Of a stretch of 64,000 bases of DNA, positions 25,641-34,578 are shown piece after piece. The DNA comes from Mycolicibacter icosiumassiliensis (lineage in GTDB: Bacteria > Actinomycetota > Actinomycetes > Mycobacteriales > Mycobacteriaceae). The stretch lies in NCBI RefSeq assembly GCF_900078685.2, contig NZ_LT546170.1, forward strand, positions 541,663-605,662. The letters are read 5' to 3'. Every line of letters begins with the position of its first letter. The stretch's first letter is position 1. The translations under genes and the position numbers were made by a program. Below the pieces are notes generated by a model, which ran no database searches, was not told the DNA's origin, and saw nothing but the letters and a program-made list of their open reading frames with translations.

Positions 25641-26647
25641 TGAGGTGCTCCCATCAAGGTTTCGGTACCGGTTTCGTGGGCATCGGCTACATCGGCCGCG
25701 TCTTCGGATTCTGCCAGCCAGCGTTCGGCGTCGATGGCGGCCGCGCAGCCCGTTCCGGCGGCGGTGATCGCCTGCCGGTACGTGCGGTCCACCAGGTCGC
25801 CGGCCGCGAACACCCCCGCCAAGGAGGTGCGTGAACCCGGCTGCTGAACGAGCACGTAGCCGTCCGGATCCAGGTCGAGGGCTCCACGCACCAGCGCCGA
25901 GCGGGGGTCGTGGCCGATCGCGACGAACACGCCGGTCACCGGCAGGGTGGTTTCCTCGCCGGTCGAGGTGTCGCGCACCCGCAGCCCGGTCACGGTCGCC
26001 TCACCCTCCACGGCCACCGGGACGCTGTTGGTGAGGAACCGGATCTTGTCGTTCTCGCGGGCCCGGTTGAGCATGATCTTCGAGGCGCGGAACTCTTCGC
26101 GGCGGTGCACCAAGGTCACGCTGCGGGCGAAGCGGGTCAAGAAGGTGGCCTCCTCCATCGCCGAGTCACCGCCGCCGATCACCGCGATGTCCTGATCCCG
26201 GAAAAAGAAGCCGTCGCAGGTGGCGCACGAGCTCACCCCGCGACCGAGCAGTTCCTGCTCACCGGGGATGTTCAGGTAACGGGCGGCAGCGCCCATGGCC
26301 AAGATGACCGCCCGGGCTCGGTGCGTCTCGCCGTCGGCGGTGACCACGGTCTTGACCGGCCCGTCCAGATCCACCGACTCGACGTCCTCCATGCGCAGGT
26401 CAGCGCCGAAGCGCAGCGCCTGCTCGCGCATCTCGTCCATCAGCTCCGGGCCCATGATGCCGTTGCGGAACCCGGGGAAGTTCTCCACCTCCGTGGTGGT
26501 CATCAGCGCGCCGCCGAAGGCGGTTCCCTCGAAGACCAGCGGCGCCAGCTGTGCCCGGGCCGCGTAGATCGCGGCGGTGTACCCGGCCGGGCCGGAACCG
26601 ATGATGATCACATCGTGGGTGGACGGTGTCTCAGGGCTCGAGGACAT
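25637..26647 (-). CDS. trxB2: Thioredoxin reductase TrxB2
   Basis: 336 residues. The FAD-binding motif is IIGSGPAGYTAAIYAARA, the redox-active pair is CATC in VSSCATCDGFFFRDQD, and the NADPH-binding motif is IGGGDSAMEEATFL. The C-terminal FAD motif is GVFAAGDLVDRTYRQAITAAGTGCAAA. It transfers electrons from NADPH to TrxC. It is the first gene of the trxB2-trxC pair. Confidence 0.97.
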   Translation of the reverse strand: MSSSPETPSTHDVIIIGSGPAGYTAAIYAARAQLAPLVFEGTAFGGALMTTTEVENFPGFRNGIMGPELMDEMREQALRFGADLRMEDVESVDLDGPVKTVVTADGETHRARAVILAMGAAARYLNIPGEQELLGRGVSSCATCDGFFFRDQDIAVIGGGDSAMEEATFLTRFARSVTLVHRREEFRASKIMLNRARENDKIRFLTNSVPVAVEGEATVTGLRVRDTSTGEETTLPVTGVFVAIGHDPRSALVRGALDLDPDGYVLVQQPGSRTSLAGVFAAGDLVDRTYRQAITAAGTGCAAAIDAERWLAESEDAADVADAHETGTETLMGAPQ

Positions 26648-26755
26648 CGAGGGCCCTTTCTTCTCGGATCTGCTCGGGATCTGGCTACAGGGGCTACCAA
26701 CGTCAGCGTAGGCGGCGATGTTCCCCAGCCCGCTACTGCCGGGTCCGGCCGCCGT

Positions 26756-27265
26756 CTAGGGTCGCCGGACGGTGGTGTCGGCCAGCAGTCCGGTGTCCGC
26801 CGAACTGCAGTGCGGAGCAACCGCCAACGCGATGATCGTGCCCTCCGGCGTGCCCGGCAGCAGCAGTACCACCCCGGGGTGACCGTTGACGGTGACCTCC
26901 CGGGCCCCCAGCACGGGTGTCGAGGCCGGGTAACCCAGCCCGGCCAGACAGCCGGTCCGGCGTGCCGGGTCGGTCAGCGGGCCGTATTCGGGGCGACGGC
27001 CCAATAGCTCGAGGATCTCCGGTTCGGACAGCGGCAACACCGCCGTCGGCGCGGAGGCCACCGTGATGGCGTCGAAGGAGTGCGGGCCGCTGTGAGTGTC
27101 ACCGGGGAACCGGATCAACGCGGCGGTGCCGACCCCGATCGCGATCACCGCGGCGGCGCCTCCGGTCCAGGCGGCGATCCGCCGCAACGAGGGCAGGGGC
27201 CGGCTCGAGTGCGCCGGTGGCCCGGTGTGGGCCCGGGACTGTTCGTCGCCCTCATCGCTTGGCAT
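26756..27265 (-). CDS. Anti-SigM membrane protein (Rv3912-like), lacking the N-terminal anti-sigma domain
   Basis: 169 residues. A transmembrane helix (about 30-52, AAWTGGAAAVIAIGVGTAALI) is followed by an extracytoplasmic domain that matches the C-terminal half of Rv3912 (PLTDPARRTGCLAGLGYPASTPVLGA, APHCSSADTGLLADTTV). The H37Rv protein is about 254 residues, with a cytoplasmic sigma-binding domain of about 90 residues before the helix. Here only about 30 residues precede it, and only 28 bp separate it from sigM, so that domain is absent. Either the protein is a remnant, or SigM is released from this form of control. Confidence 0.75.
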   Translation of the reverse strand: MPSDEGDEQSRAHTGPPAHSSRPLPSLRRIAAWTGGAAAVIAIGVGTAALIRFPGDTHSGPHSFDAITVASAPTAVLPLSEPEILELLGRRPEYGPLTDPARRTGCLAGLGYPASTPVLGAREVTVNGHPGVVLLLPGTPEGTIIALAVAPHCSSADTGLLADTTVRRP

Positions 27266-27293
27266 ACTGCCGCTTCCGCTCGCTTCGGTGTCG

Positions 27294-27914
27294 TCACGCG
27301 CAGTCGTCGATCCGACCTGGTAACCCGCCCTCCGGCGCCAAGGCTATCCGGCCACCGGCCGACTGGACCGCAGCGCCGGGCCTGTGGTGGCTTCGTCCGA
27401 GCAGCACGGCTAGCCGGGCGCGGCCCCGGGCGCAGCGACTCTTGACGGTGCCCGGTGCCACGCCGAACGCGTCGGCGGCGTCGGCGACCGAGTATCCCTG
27501 CATGTCGACGGCAACCACCGCGGCGCGCTGGTTGGCCGGCAACTGGAACAACGCGGCGCGCACGTCCAGCGCGGTCTCTACCTCGGCGGTGCGATCACCG
27601 ACGATGGTGTGGGTGACGAGCAGCTCGGTGTAAGAAATCTTGTTGCGCCGCAAGCGATCCAGGCAGGCGTTGATCACGATCCGGTGCAGCCAACTGCTGA
27701 CGGCGGCGTTATAGCGAAACGATCCCGCCGCCCGATGTGCCGACAACATCGCCTCCTGCAGGGCGTCCTCGGCCTCTTCCGGACACCCGATGGTGAGCCG
27801 GGCCAACCGGCGCAGCCGGCGGTGGTGGCGGCCATAGAGCTCGCCGAAGGCGTAGCGGTCACCGGCGACATGCGCGGCCAACAGCTCGGCGTCGCTGCGG
27901 TCCGGGTGCCCCAT
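27294..27914 (-). CDS. sigM: ECF RNA polymerase sigma factor SigM
   Basis: 206 residues. Region 2 has YAFGELYGRHHRRLRRLARLT and EEAEDALQEAMLSAHRAAGSFRYNAAVSSWLHRIVINACLDRLRR; region 4 has LPANQRAAVVAVDMQGYSVADAADAFGVAPGTVKSRCARGRARL. In mycobacteria SigM controls late-phase and ESX-related genes and is held by a membrane anti-sigma encoded next. The C-terminus runs about 25 residues past the usual end, into the region where the anti-sigma N-terminus would be expected. Confidence 0.93.
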   Translation of the reverse strand: MGHPDRSDAELLAAHVAGDRYAFGELYGRHHRRLRRLARLTIGCPEEAEDALQEAMLSAHRAAGSFRYNAAVSSWLHRIVINACLDRLRRNKISYTELLVTHTIVGDRTAEVETALDVRAALFQLPANQRAAVVAVDMQGYSVADAADAFGVAPGTVKSRCARGRARLAVLLGRSHHRPGAAVQSAGGRIALAPEGGLPGRIDDCA

Positions 27915-27993
27915 GGGCGGACAGTAACCAGCGAAGGACCCGCCGGCACTTCACCCAAACGAGCTGTGCACAGGCGATCGCCGCCGAGATCGC

Positions 27994-30900
27994 CTAGGAC
28001 GCTGCCTGCACGGTGATTTCGGAGATCTGGGTGCGGCTCTCGCCACCGGTGCTGCCCATCGTGGAGATCCACACCAGCAGGTTCGACGTCGGGGACGCCG
28101 AGTCGGCGGTGATCTTGTTGGAACCGGGCTGCAGCGACTTTGCCGGGGCCAACAAGGTGGTGTCTTCGAGCCGGGTCGGTTTCGGCGTCGGGGAGGAGCG
28201 CAGCTCCACCCGGGTGCCGGTGCTGGAAACGTTGAGTGTGACGGTGCCGATCACCGTGGGTTTGGGCAGTTGCAGCATCAGCCCGACGCCGTTCTTGAAA
28301 TTCGGGAAAGGCACCGGGTCGGAGTAGGTGTCCGTCGACCAGGCAGTGGCCGGGTTTCCGTCGATGGCCAGACCGGCGTCTTGGGGCCGGTCCGCCTCGC
28401 CGCCGGGGGAGAAGACCGTCACCTGTACCGGCTTCACGATCCCGCCGGGTCCGGTCGCGCCCGGCTGCGAGGACGCCGACGGACTGCTCAAGCCCAGTTC
28501 GGTCTTGTCCAACCCGTTGACGTCGCCGAAAATCCGGTTGAGTACCGAGGCCAGCACCAGCAGCGCGACCAGGATGACGGCCCCGCCGATGCCCAGGCCG
28601 ATCAGCACCCGGCGGCGTCGCTCGGTCCGCGTCTCCTCGTCCGGTGGAGCCGGCGCTGGACGGGGCGCGGGCGCCTCGTCGCCGACCGTGCCCAACAGCT
28701 CGGTCTGCTCGTGCAGGGCGGTGGCCTGCTGCAGCAGATTCGACAGCGTCGACGCGCCGCGGATCCCGCCGTCGGGCTGGATCGCATGGCTGGCGGCCGC
28801 AGAGATCTGGAACGGGATATCGGGGTTGATCGAGTCGGGCTTGACCGGGTTACCGGTCTCGTCCCGGTCCGCCGGTTCCAGCCCCAAGTCGGTCCCGGCA
28901 GCGGTCAACGGCCACCGGTTGACCAGCAGCGCATACAGGGTGGCGCCGATCCCGCGGATGTCGTCCTCGGGCTTGGTGTCCGGCAGCGTGGCGGGGAAGG
29001 CCAGGGTGACATCGCCCTCGATGCTGACCCGGACCCTCGCCGGGTGGTCGATCGATAGGGCCACACCGCTTTGGTGGGCGGATTCGGCGGCGGCGGCCAA
29101 CGAGCGGATCGCCCGGGCGGCGCCGATCGGTGACGGCGACGTGCCGGCCACCTCCTGCAGCGAGGCGCCACGAACCCATTCCGAGACCACCAGTCCGCCC
29201 GCACCGATGCGCACCACGTCGAGCACGCGGGCGATTCCGGGCAGGTCGATCTGGCTGAGCCGCTGGGTGCGCGACAGGACGCTGGTGAGCTGGTCATCGG
29301 CCATGGTCTGGTTCGGGTCGACGAATGTCAGCGCGACCTGCCGGTCCAGCGCGGTGTCCAGTGCCTGCCAGAACTGCAGCACCGGGGTGCCGCCGTGGCG
29401 TACCAGCAGCCGGTAGCGGCCGCCGGCAATGCTCAGACCCGGCGTCAGCAAACTTTCGTTGCCGGCTGACTCGGGGGCCTCGGCGGCCCGCTGAGACTGT
29501 TGCGGAGCAACGGTCGGCGACGCGGCCGCAGACCGAGCGCCCTCGGAAGGAATGTTGGCCACCTCCGCGCCTTTCGGTGTCCAGCCACCGGTGATGCGCT
29601 CCGGCGGCGTGTGCGCGGCGGGATCGTTCGGGACGTCCCCGCCGGTTGTGGGCAAACGGTTGTGCTCAGCGTACGGGACGCTGGTCTCGGGAGAAGGCGG
29701 GTTCGGCATGCCGGGTAGGGGTGCTCCGACACCGATTCTTCGGCGCACCGTGCCCAGCGCGGCGACAGCCTCGGGCACCTCGGCACGCACCATGACCGCC
29801 CCGATGATCGGCAACATCACCAGCGTCAGGATCAGCAGGCGCAGCATCGATCCCGCCGCACCGTGGTCGGTCAGCATGCGCAGGCCCAGCACGCGATCTG
29901 ACACTTCGGCGACCAGGCCGGCCAGCAGCGAGGCCGTCAGGGTGACCAGTACGGTGCGGATTACCTCCGGGCCTACCAGATTCCCACCCACCGGGCGCAG
30001 GGAGCGCCGCAGGAGCAGGTGCCCGACGATCGCGCCGGCGAGGAAGCCCAGACCGTTGGCCAGGCCGAGGTAGGCGGCCACCAGATCGGGGTTGTCGGTC
30101 AGGTGCGGGGCTGCCAGCGACGCAAGGATTTTTACCGCGGTGATCACCACGATGATCGCGATGGGCGTCCACGGTTGCTCGCGCGCGTAGAACACCCGCA
30201 GCTGCAACAGCACCAGGGCGTAGGGGATCAACGTGAAGGCCGACATCGCGACCGCGGCGCCGAGGTATCCGGCGTCGACGTTGCCGAAATTGCCGTAGGC
30301 GAACAGCGCACTGCCGATCGCCGGGCCGCCGACGGTCATCAGCGCCACGATCGGAATAAGGGTGACCATCATCAGCCGGGTTGCCAGGGACAGATCGGCG
30401 AGTACCGCGGGGTCGTCGCCGGCCGCCGCGTTGCGGCTCAGCCGCGGCATCACCACCGTCAGCACCGTCACGCCGATCATGCCGAACGGCAACTGCAGCA
30501 ACAGCCAGGCGTAGTAGTAGATCGCCGGACCGGATGCGGCCGCAGTGCTGGCGATCTGATTGGTCACCACCAGGCCGATCTGACTGATCAGCACGTAGAG
30601 GACCATTGCCGAGGCCATCGCGCCGAAGCGCTTGAGCCGGTCGTCGATTCCCCACAGTGGGCGCAGGCTGATCCGCTCCCGCCGGATCCCCACCAGCAGG
30701 ACCGCGGTCTGGGCTACCACGCCCGCAGTGGTGCCCAGGCCCAGCACCAGTAGCTTGGCGTTGCCCATCCGCACCGGATCCACCGACAGCTCGCCGGGTA
30801 CCAGCAGATACAGCACCAAGGTGGCGATCGCGACCACGTTGTTGACCACCGGCGCCCAGGCCGGGGCCCCAAAGATATTGCGGGTGTTCAAGATCGCCAT

Positions 30901-31374
30901 AAACACTGAGGACAGCCCATAGCAGATCACCTGTGGCAGCAGCAGATAGGCGAATGCGATGGTCAGCGGCTCGTTGACCTGCGGGTCGCCGCCCAGCATC
31001 AACCGCACCAGCAACGGTGCCGCGGCCACCGAGATCACGGTGGTGGCCAGCAGCAGGGCGGTGGCCAGCGTGACCAGCCGCCGCACGAATGCGGCGCCGC
31101 CGTCGGCGTCATCGCGTTCGGCGCGGGCCAGCACCGGCACGAAGATCGCCGTGAACGTCGCCTCCAGCACCAGGGCGGCTATCTGATTCGGCAGCTGATT
31201 GGCCACCGAGAAGGCGCTCGACAGTGCCGCCCCCAGGATCGCCGCCAACAGCACCACCCGGATGAAGCCGGTGATGCGGCTGACCAGGGTCGCCAATGCC
31301 ATCCCCCAGGAGCGCGACACCGCCGCGGCGTCGGTCAGCTCGGGGCGCGCGGGTTGCGGGGCCGGCGTGCTCAC
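27994..31374 (-). CDS. murJ: MurJ lipid II flippase fused to a pseudokinase (Rv3910 type)
   Basis: 1126 residues. The N-terminal half (about 20-525) is a MATE-like MurJ/MviN transporter with about 14 helices, including VSRITGFIRVVLLAAILG. A cytoplasmic linker leads to a protein-kinase fold (about 645-900) without the catalytic HRD and DFG motifs. Then come a transmembrane helix (about 937-957) and an extracytoplasmic beta domain (about 985-1126). MurJ flips lipid II across the membrane. In mycobacteria PknB phosphorylates the pseudokinase, which then recruits FhaA to restrain synthesis. The start overlaps the upstream gene's stop by 4 bp. Confidence 0.95.
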   Translation of the reverse strand: MSTPAPQPARPELTDAAAVSRSWGMALATLVSRITGFIRVVLLAAILGAALSSAFSVANQLPNQIAALVLEATFTAIFVPVLARAERDDADGGAAFVRRLVTLATALLLATTVISVAAAPLLVRLMLGGDPQVNEPLTIAFAYLLLPQVICYGLSSVFMAILNTRNIFGAPAWAPVVNNVVAIATLVLYLLVPGELSVDPVRMGNAKLLVLGLGTTAGVVAQTAVLLVGIRRERISLRPLWGIDDRLKRFGAMASAMVLYVLISQIGLVVTNQIASTAAASGPAIYYYAWLLLQLPFGMIGVTVLTVVMPRLSRNAAAGDDPAVLADLSLATRLMMVTLIPIVALMTVGGPAIGSALFAYGNFGNVDAGYLGAAVAMSAFTLIPYALVLLQLRVFYAREQPWTPIAIIVVITAVKILASLAAPHLTDNPDLVAAYLGLANGLGFLAGAIVGHLLLRRSLRPVGGNLVGPEVIRTVLVTLTASLLAGLVAEVSDRVLGLRMLTDHGAAGSMLRLLILTLVMLPIIGAVMVRAEVPEAVAALGTVRRRIGVGAPLPGMPNPPSPETSVPYAEHNRLPTTGGDVPNDPAAHTPPERITGGWTPKGAEVANIPSEGARSAAASPTVAPQQSQRAAEAPESAGNESLLTPGLSIAGGRYRLLVRHGGTPVLQFWQALDTALDRQVALTFVDPNQTMADDQLTSVLSRTQRLSQIDLPGIARVLDVVRIGAGGLVVSEWVRGASLQEVAGTSPSPIGAARAIRSLAAAAESAHQSGVALSIDHPARVRVSIEGDVTLAFPATLPDTKPEDDIRGIGATLYALLVNRWPLTAAGTDLGLEPADRDETGNPVKPDSINPDIPFQISAAASHAIQPDGGIRGASTLSNLLQQATALHEQTELLGTVGDEAPAPRPAPAPPDEETRTERRRRVLIGLGIGGAVILVALLVLASVLNRIFGDVNGLDKTELGLSSPSASSQPGATGPGGIVKPVQVTVFSPGGEADRPQDAGLAIDGNPATAWSTDTYSDPVPFPNFKNGVGLMLQLPKPTVIGTVTLNVSSTGTRVELRSSPTPKPTRLEDTTLLAPAKSLQPGSNKITADSASPTSNLLVWISTMGSTGGESRTQISEITVQAAS

Positions 31375-33701
31375 CGGTCTCCGCCTGAGCGGCCACGGAA
31401 GCGGTGCCAGAGCCGGCGCCCGGTCAGTACCGTCAGTGCCGCCGCTGCGGTCATGGTGATCAAGAACAGCACCATCCCGTAGGCATTGGAATGCACTGAC
31501 AGCCGCACCGATTCACCCAGCGGCAGACCGTCCGGAGTTTGCAGCGCGGCGTCGACGACAAAGTGCTGGTTGACGCGTACCTCGACCGGAACCCGCAACG
31601 GTAGGTACCCCGGCGGCAGCTCCAGTTCGCCGACATCGGTCACCGTCATGCCGGGCGGGGCGTCGACATGCAGTCGTACTCGGATCGGCACCGCTAGATC
31701 GTTGCGCAGCGCCAGCGGCAGCGGGCTGTGCTCGGTGGCCAGCGTGTAGGAGTCGGCGGGGTTGACGATGGTGACAGCGCCGATCAGATCGGTGACGGTG
31801 TCGCCGATGATGGCCAGCCGCTGGGTGGCCAGGCCGTTGCGGACATCGACCGGTTCGGATTGGGTCAGGGCGCGCAGCATGCCCTCGGCGAGCGGCGCCG
31901 TGTATTGGTCACCGGTCAGGCCGGTGCGGGCGTCGGTGGTCAACGCCGAGGTCAAGCCCGACAGCCGGCCGATGTCGTTGGCTACCGCGCCGATGACGTC
32001 CGGACTGAAACCGCCCGCCGGCTGTTGGGTCGGCAACGGATGCTCGGGTGGCGCTGTCGCGTCCCGCGATTCGGCGATCACCGCGGTCAGCGGCCGGGCC
32101 ACGGCCAGCCCGGAGTGCAGCGCGGTGGCCAAGGTGGTCAGGACGGCCCGGGCGTCGTCGGCGCGGGGTTTCCAGTACGCCGGAGGCATCAGAATCTCGT
32201 CGCGTGCGGTGTCGGGATTCCCCGGAGATTCCAGTCCACGCCACAGCATGGCGCCCAGGGCGTCTTGGCGACGGGCCAGCGCTGAGTCGTGGCGCAGTCG
32301 GACGGCCAGCGAGGTGTCCTGGTAGCTGGGCGCGACCGGATCAGTGCCCATCGCCGCCAGCGCGGCGCCGACCGCCGGGTCATACGGCACGGACACCAGG
32401 TGTGGGGACACCCGCCGCGGGGTGACGTCCGCGGTGGCCGGGGCGCCGGCCACCGAGTCCTGCGCCGCACAATCGCCGGCGGCGATCACCAGCGTCGACC
32501 CCTCTGAGCCCTGCGCACCGATCAGGTCGGCGGCGCCGGCCGTGAGCCGACCGTCGCCGAGCAGCACCACACCACGGGTCGAGTTCACCTCGAGAATGCG
32601 GTCGACGATGTCGGCGGGCTTGTGCACCGCGATCTGGTCGAGTCGCGCGTCGCCCACCCGTGCCAGCGCATCCAGGTCGGCCTGCGCGTAGGGAGTTGCC
32701 GTGACACAGGTGTGGTGCGCCAAGCGCCGCAGCCGTTCCAGCCAGGTCCGGGCTGCGTCCCGTCCGGTGCCGGGGTGCGAGGTCGCGCTGTCGGGGGAGT
32801 CGGCGACGACGTAGCCGCTGGTCATCGCGTTGACGGTGACCACGAGGTCCGGGTCGATGGCCAGGCATAGCGCCCGGTTGACCACGCCGCTGGCGTCCAC
32901 CGCGGGGCTGGTGGCGAATTCGGCGGCGGACAGCAACGCATCAAGGCGCCCACCCGGGGCCAGCGATGTCGCCAGGTCGTCGTCGGTGAGCCGAACCGGC
33001 AGGGTGCCCCCCGGAGCACCGGGCGTGAGCCGAGGCCGATCGGCCAGCGGCCAGAACATGGTGAGCTGCACGGGTTGGGAGATGTCGGGTGCGACGATGC
33101 CGGCGGACAGGTCGGAGTCCGGATCGGGTTTGGGTAGGCCAGTCACCGGAAGCAGGAAGCGGGCGTCGTCGAGCCGGGACGGCTCGCCATAGTCGGGCGT
33201 GCCGTTGACATTGACCAACACCGGATAGATACCGGGGTGGTCGATGTTCAAGGCCGGTTGGGTCGCCGAGCGCAGCGGCGCGGTCAGCGTGAAGCGGGCC
33301 TCCTGACCGCGTTGCAGCTCGGCCGTCACCGTGGCGAACGTACCCACCGCGCGGTACTGGTCGTTGGCTCCACTGAGATTGGTGCGCAGGCCGGCCGAGG
33401 AGGCGACGGCACCGGCCTGCTCGAGGCGCACCATCACATCGCGGACCGGTCGGTCGCCGACGTTGGTTACCGTGCCGGCGACGGTGACGAGCGGGACGCT
33501 GGAGGTGGTGACGACCTCCGGGGTGACGCGGTCGATGCGGATCTGGACAAACGGTGCCACATCGGGCTCGCCGGCGGCCACGTGCGGGGCGGCGCCGCCG
33601 AGTGCGGTGCCGAGGGTCATCAGCAGGGCGGCCACCACCGCCGGGAGGGCCGCCAACCGCCTCGGCGAGGGACCCCCACCGCTTCGTCGCGTGCGGGTCA
33701 C
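31371..33701 (-). CDS. DUF6049-type secreted/membrane protein (Rv3909 homologue)
   Basis: 776 residues from GTG 33701, whose GTGA overlap with the mutT4 stop and fit to Rv3909 favour it over the upstream ATG at 33962. The N-terminus is a signal-like segment (LAALPAVVAALLMTLGTALGG). A large extracytoplasmic part follows (about 40-725), with Ig-like portions such as VTVAGTVTNVGDRPVRDVMVRL. A C-terminal transmembrane helix (YGMVLFLITMTAAAALTVL) precedes a basic tail. Its constant place between mutT4 and murJ suggests a role with MurJ in envelope synthesis; no enzymatic motif is visible. Confidence 0.88.
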   Translation of the reverse strand: MTRTRRSGGGPSPRRLAALPAVVAALLMTLGTALGGAAPHVAAGEPDVAPFVQIRIDRVTPEVVTTSSVPLVTVAGTVTNVGDRPVRDVMVRLEQAGAVASSAGLRTNLSGANDQYRAVGTFATVTAELQRGQEARFTLTAPLRSATQPALNIDHPGIYPVLVNVNGTPDYGEPSRLDDARFLLPVTGLPKPDPDSDLSAGIVAPDISQPVQLTMFWPLADRPRLTPGAPGGTLPVRLTDDDLATSLAPGGRLDALLSAAEFATSPAVDASGVVNRALCLAIDPDLVVTVNAMTSGYVVADSPDSATSHPGTGRDAARTWLERLRRLAHHTCVTATPYAQADLDALARVGDARLDQIAVHKPADIVDRILEVNSTRGVVLLGDGRLTAGAADLIGAQGSEGSTLVIAAGDCAAQDSVAGAPATADVTPRRVSPHLVSVPYDPAVGAALAAMGTDPVAPSYQDTSLAVRLRHDSALARRQDALGAMLWRGLESPGNPDTARDEILMPPAYWKPRADDARAVLTTLATALHSGLAVARPLTAVIAESRDATAPPEHPLPTQQPAGGFSPDVIGAVANDIGRLSGLTSALTTDARTGLTGDQYTAPLAEGMLRALTQSEPVDVRNGLATQRLAIIGDTVTDLIGAVTIVNPADSYTLATEHSPLPLALRNDLAVPIRVRLHVDAPPGMTVTDVGELELPPGYLPLRVPVEVRVNQHFVVDAALQTPDGLPLGESVRLSVHSNAYGMVLFLITMTAAAALTVLTGRRLWHRFRGRSGGDR

Positions 33702-34483
33702 GGGTCCAGCCTGCGACCGTTCTTCCGGTCCGGCGAGCCCTCGCCTGCGCGAGTACGGCGGGCGCGGGAATGCGTCTGCTGGCGTCGCCAGGGCGCGGTC
33801 ACCGGCAGGGGCGGCAGGGCGGCCGGGCCGTCGGCCTGCAGCCGGTCGATCAATTCGTCGGCGACCAGCGCCAACCGTCGTTCGTCGGCGTACGCCAACC
33901 GGGACGGCAGCTCCCGGATCGGCACCCACGCCACCTCGGCGACCTCCACGTCGTCGTCGCACAGCTCGCCGCTGGCGAACCGCATCAGATAGTGGTGCAC
34001 GGTCTTGTGCACCCGGCGACCGTCGGTGACGAACCAGTAGTCGATGCTGCCCAGGGCAGCCAGCACGCTGCCCTGCACACCGGTTTCTTCGGCGACCTCG
34101 CGGATCGCGGTCTGCTCGGCGGTCTCACCGACTTCGATGTGCCCTTTGGGCAGTGACCACAGCATCCTGCCTCGCCGGTCGACCCGCCCGATCAGCGCGG
34201 CGACCTGCTCTTCGCGCGGTCCGTCGATACCGTCTACCACCAAGCCGCCCGCAGACGTCTCGTGCACGGTGCGTAGCCGGTCCGGCCCGTGCCGCGCGGT
34301 GCGAGGCCGGCGCTGGGCCGCACGACTGGGAATCGCGCTCGGGCTGGGGCTGGCATCGGTGGCCGGGGATTCGACGTGGTTGATTTTCGGACCAGACGTG
34401 CGTCGACCACGGCGCCGCCTGCGGCGCCGTCCCGAATTGGCTTCTCCGCCGTCGGCCGACACCCATGCGATAGTAGCTGGCAC
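33698..34483 (-). CDS. mutT4: Nudix hydrolase MutT4
   Basis: 261 residues. The N-terminal 65 residues are Arg/Ser-rich and low in complexity; the Nudix domain follows from about 72. The Nudix box is complete: GHIEVGETAEQTAIREVAEETGV. The family hydrolyses oxidised or dinucleoside phosphates; the mycobacterial substrate is not settled. GTG 34462 is an alternative start closer to the H37Rv N-terminus. The gene is divergent from pcnA, 95 bp apart. Confidence 0.92.
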   Translation of the reverse strand: MPATIAWVSADGGEANSGRRRRRRRGRRTSGPKINHVESPATDASPSPSAIPSRAAQRRPRTARHGPDRLRTVHETSAGGLVVDGIDGPREEQVAALIGRVDRRGRMLWSLPKGHIEVGETAEQTAIREVAEETGVQGSVLAALGSIDYWFVTDGRRVHKTVHHYLMRFASGELCDDDVEVAEVAWVPIRELPSRLAYADERRLALVADELIDRLQADGPAALPPLPVTAPWRRQQTHSRARRTRAGEGSPDRKNGRRLDP

Positions 34484-34578
34484 GCTCGGGCCGACCTGCC
34501 TCCCTCGCCGGTGGCCGGCTTCGCCGTCCTCGCGACCACCGCTGGGTTAATAACGGTGGCCCGCTAAGCTCATCGAAC

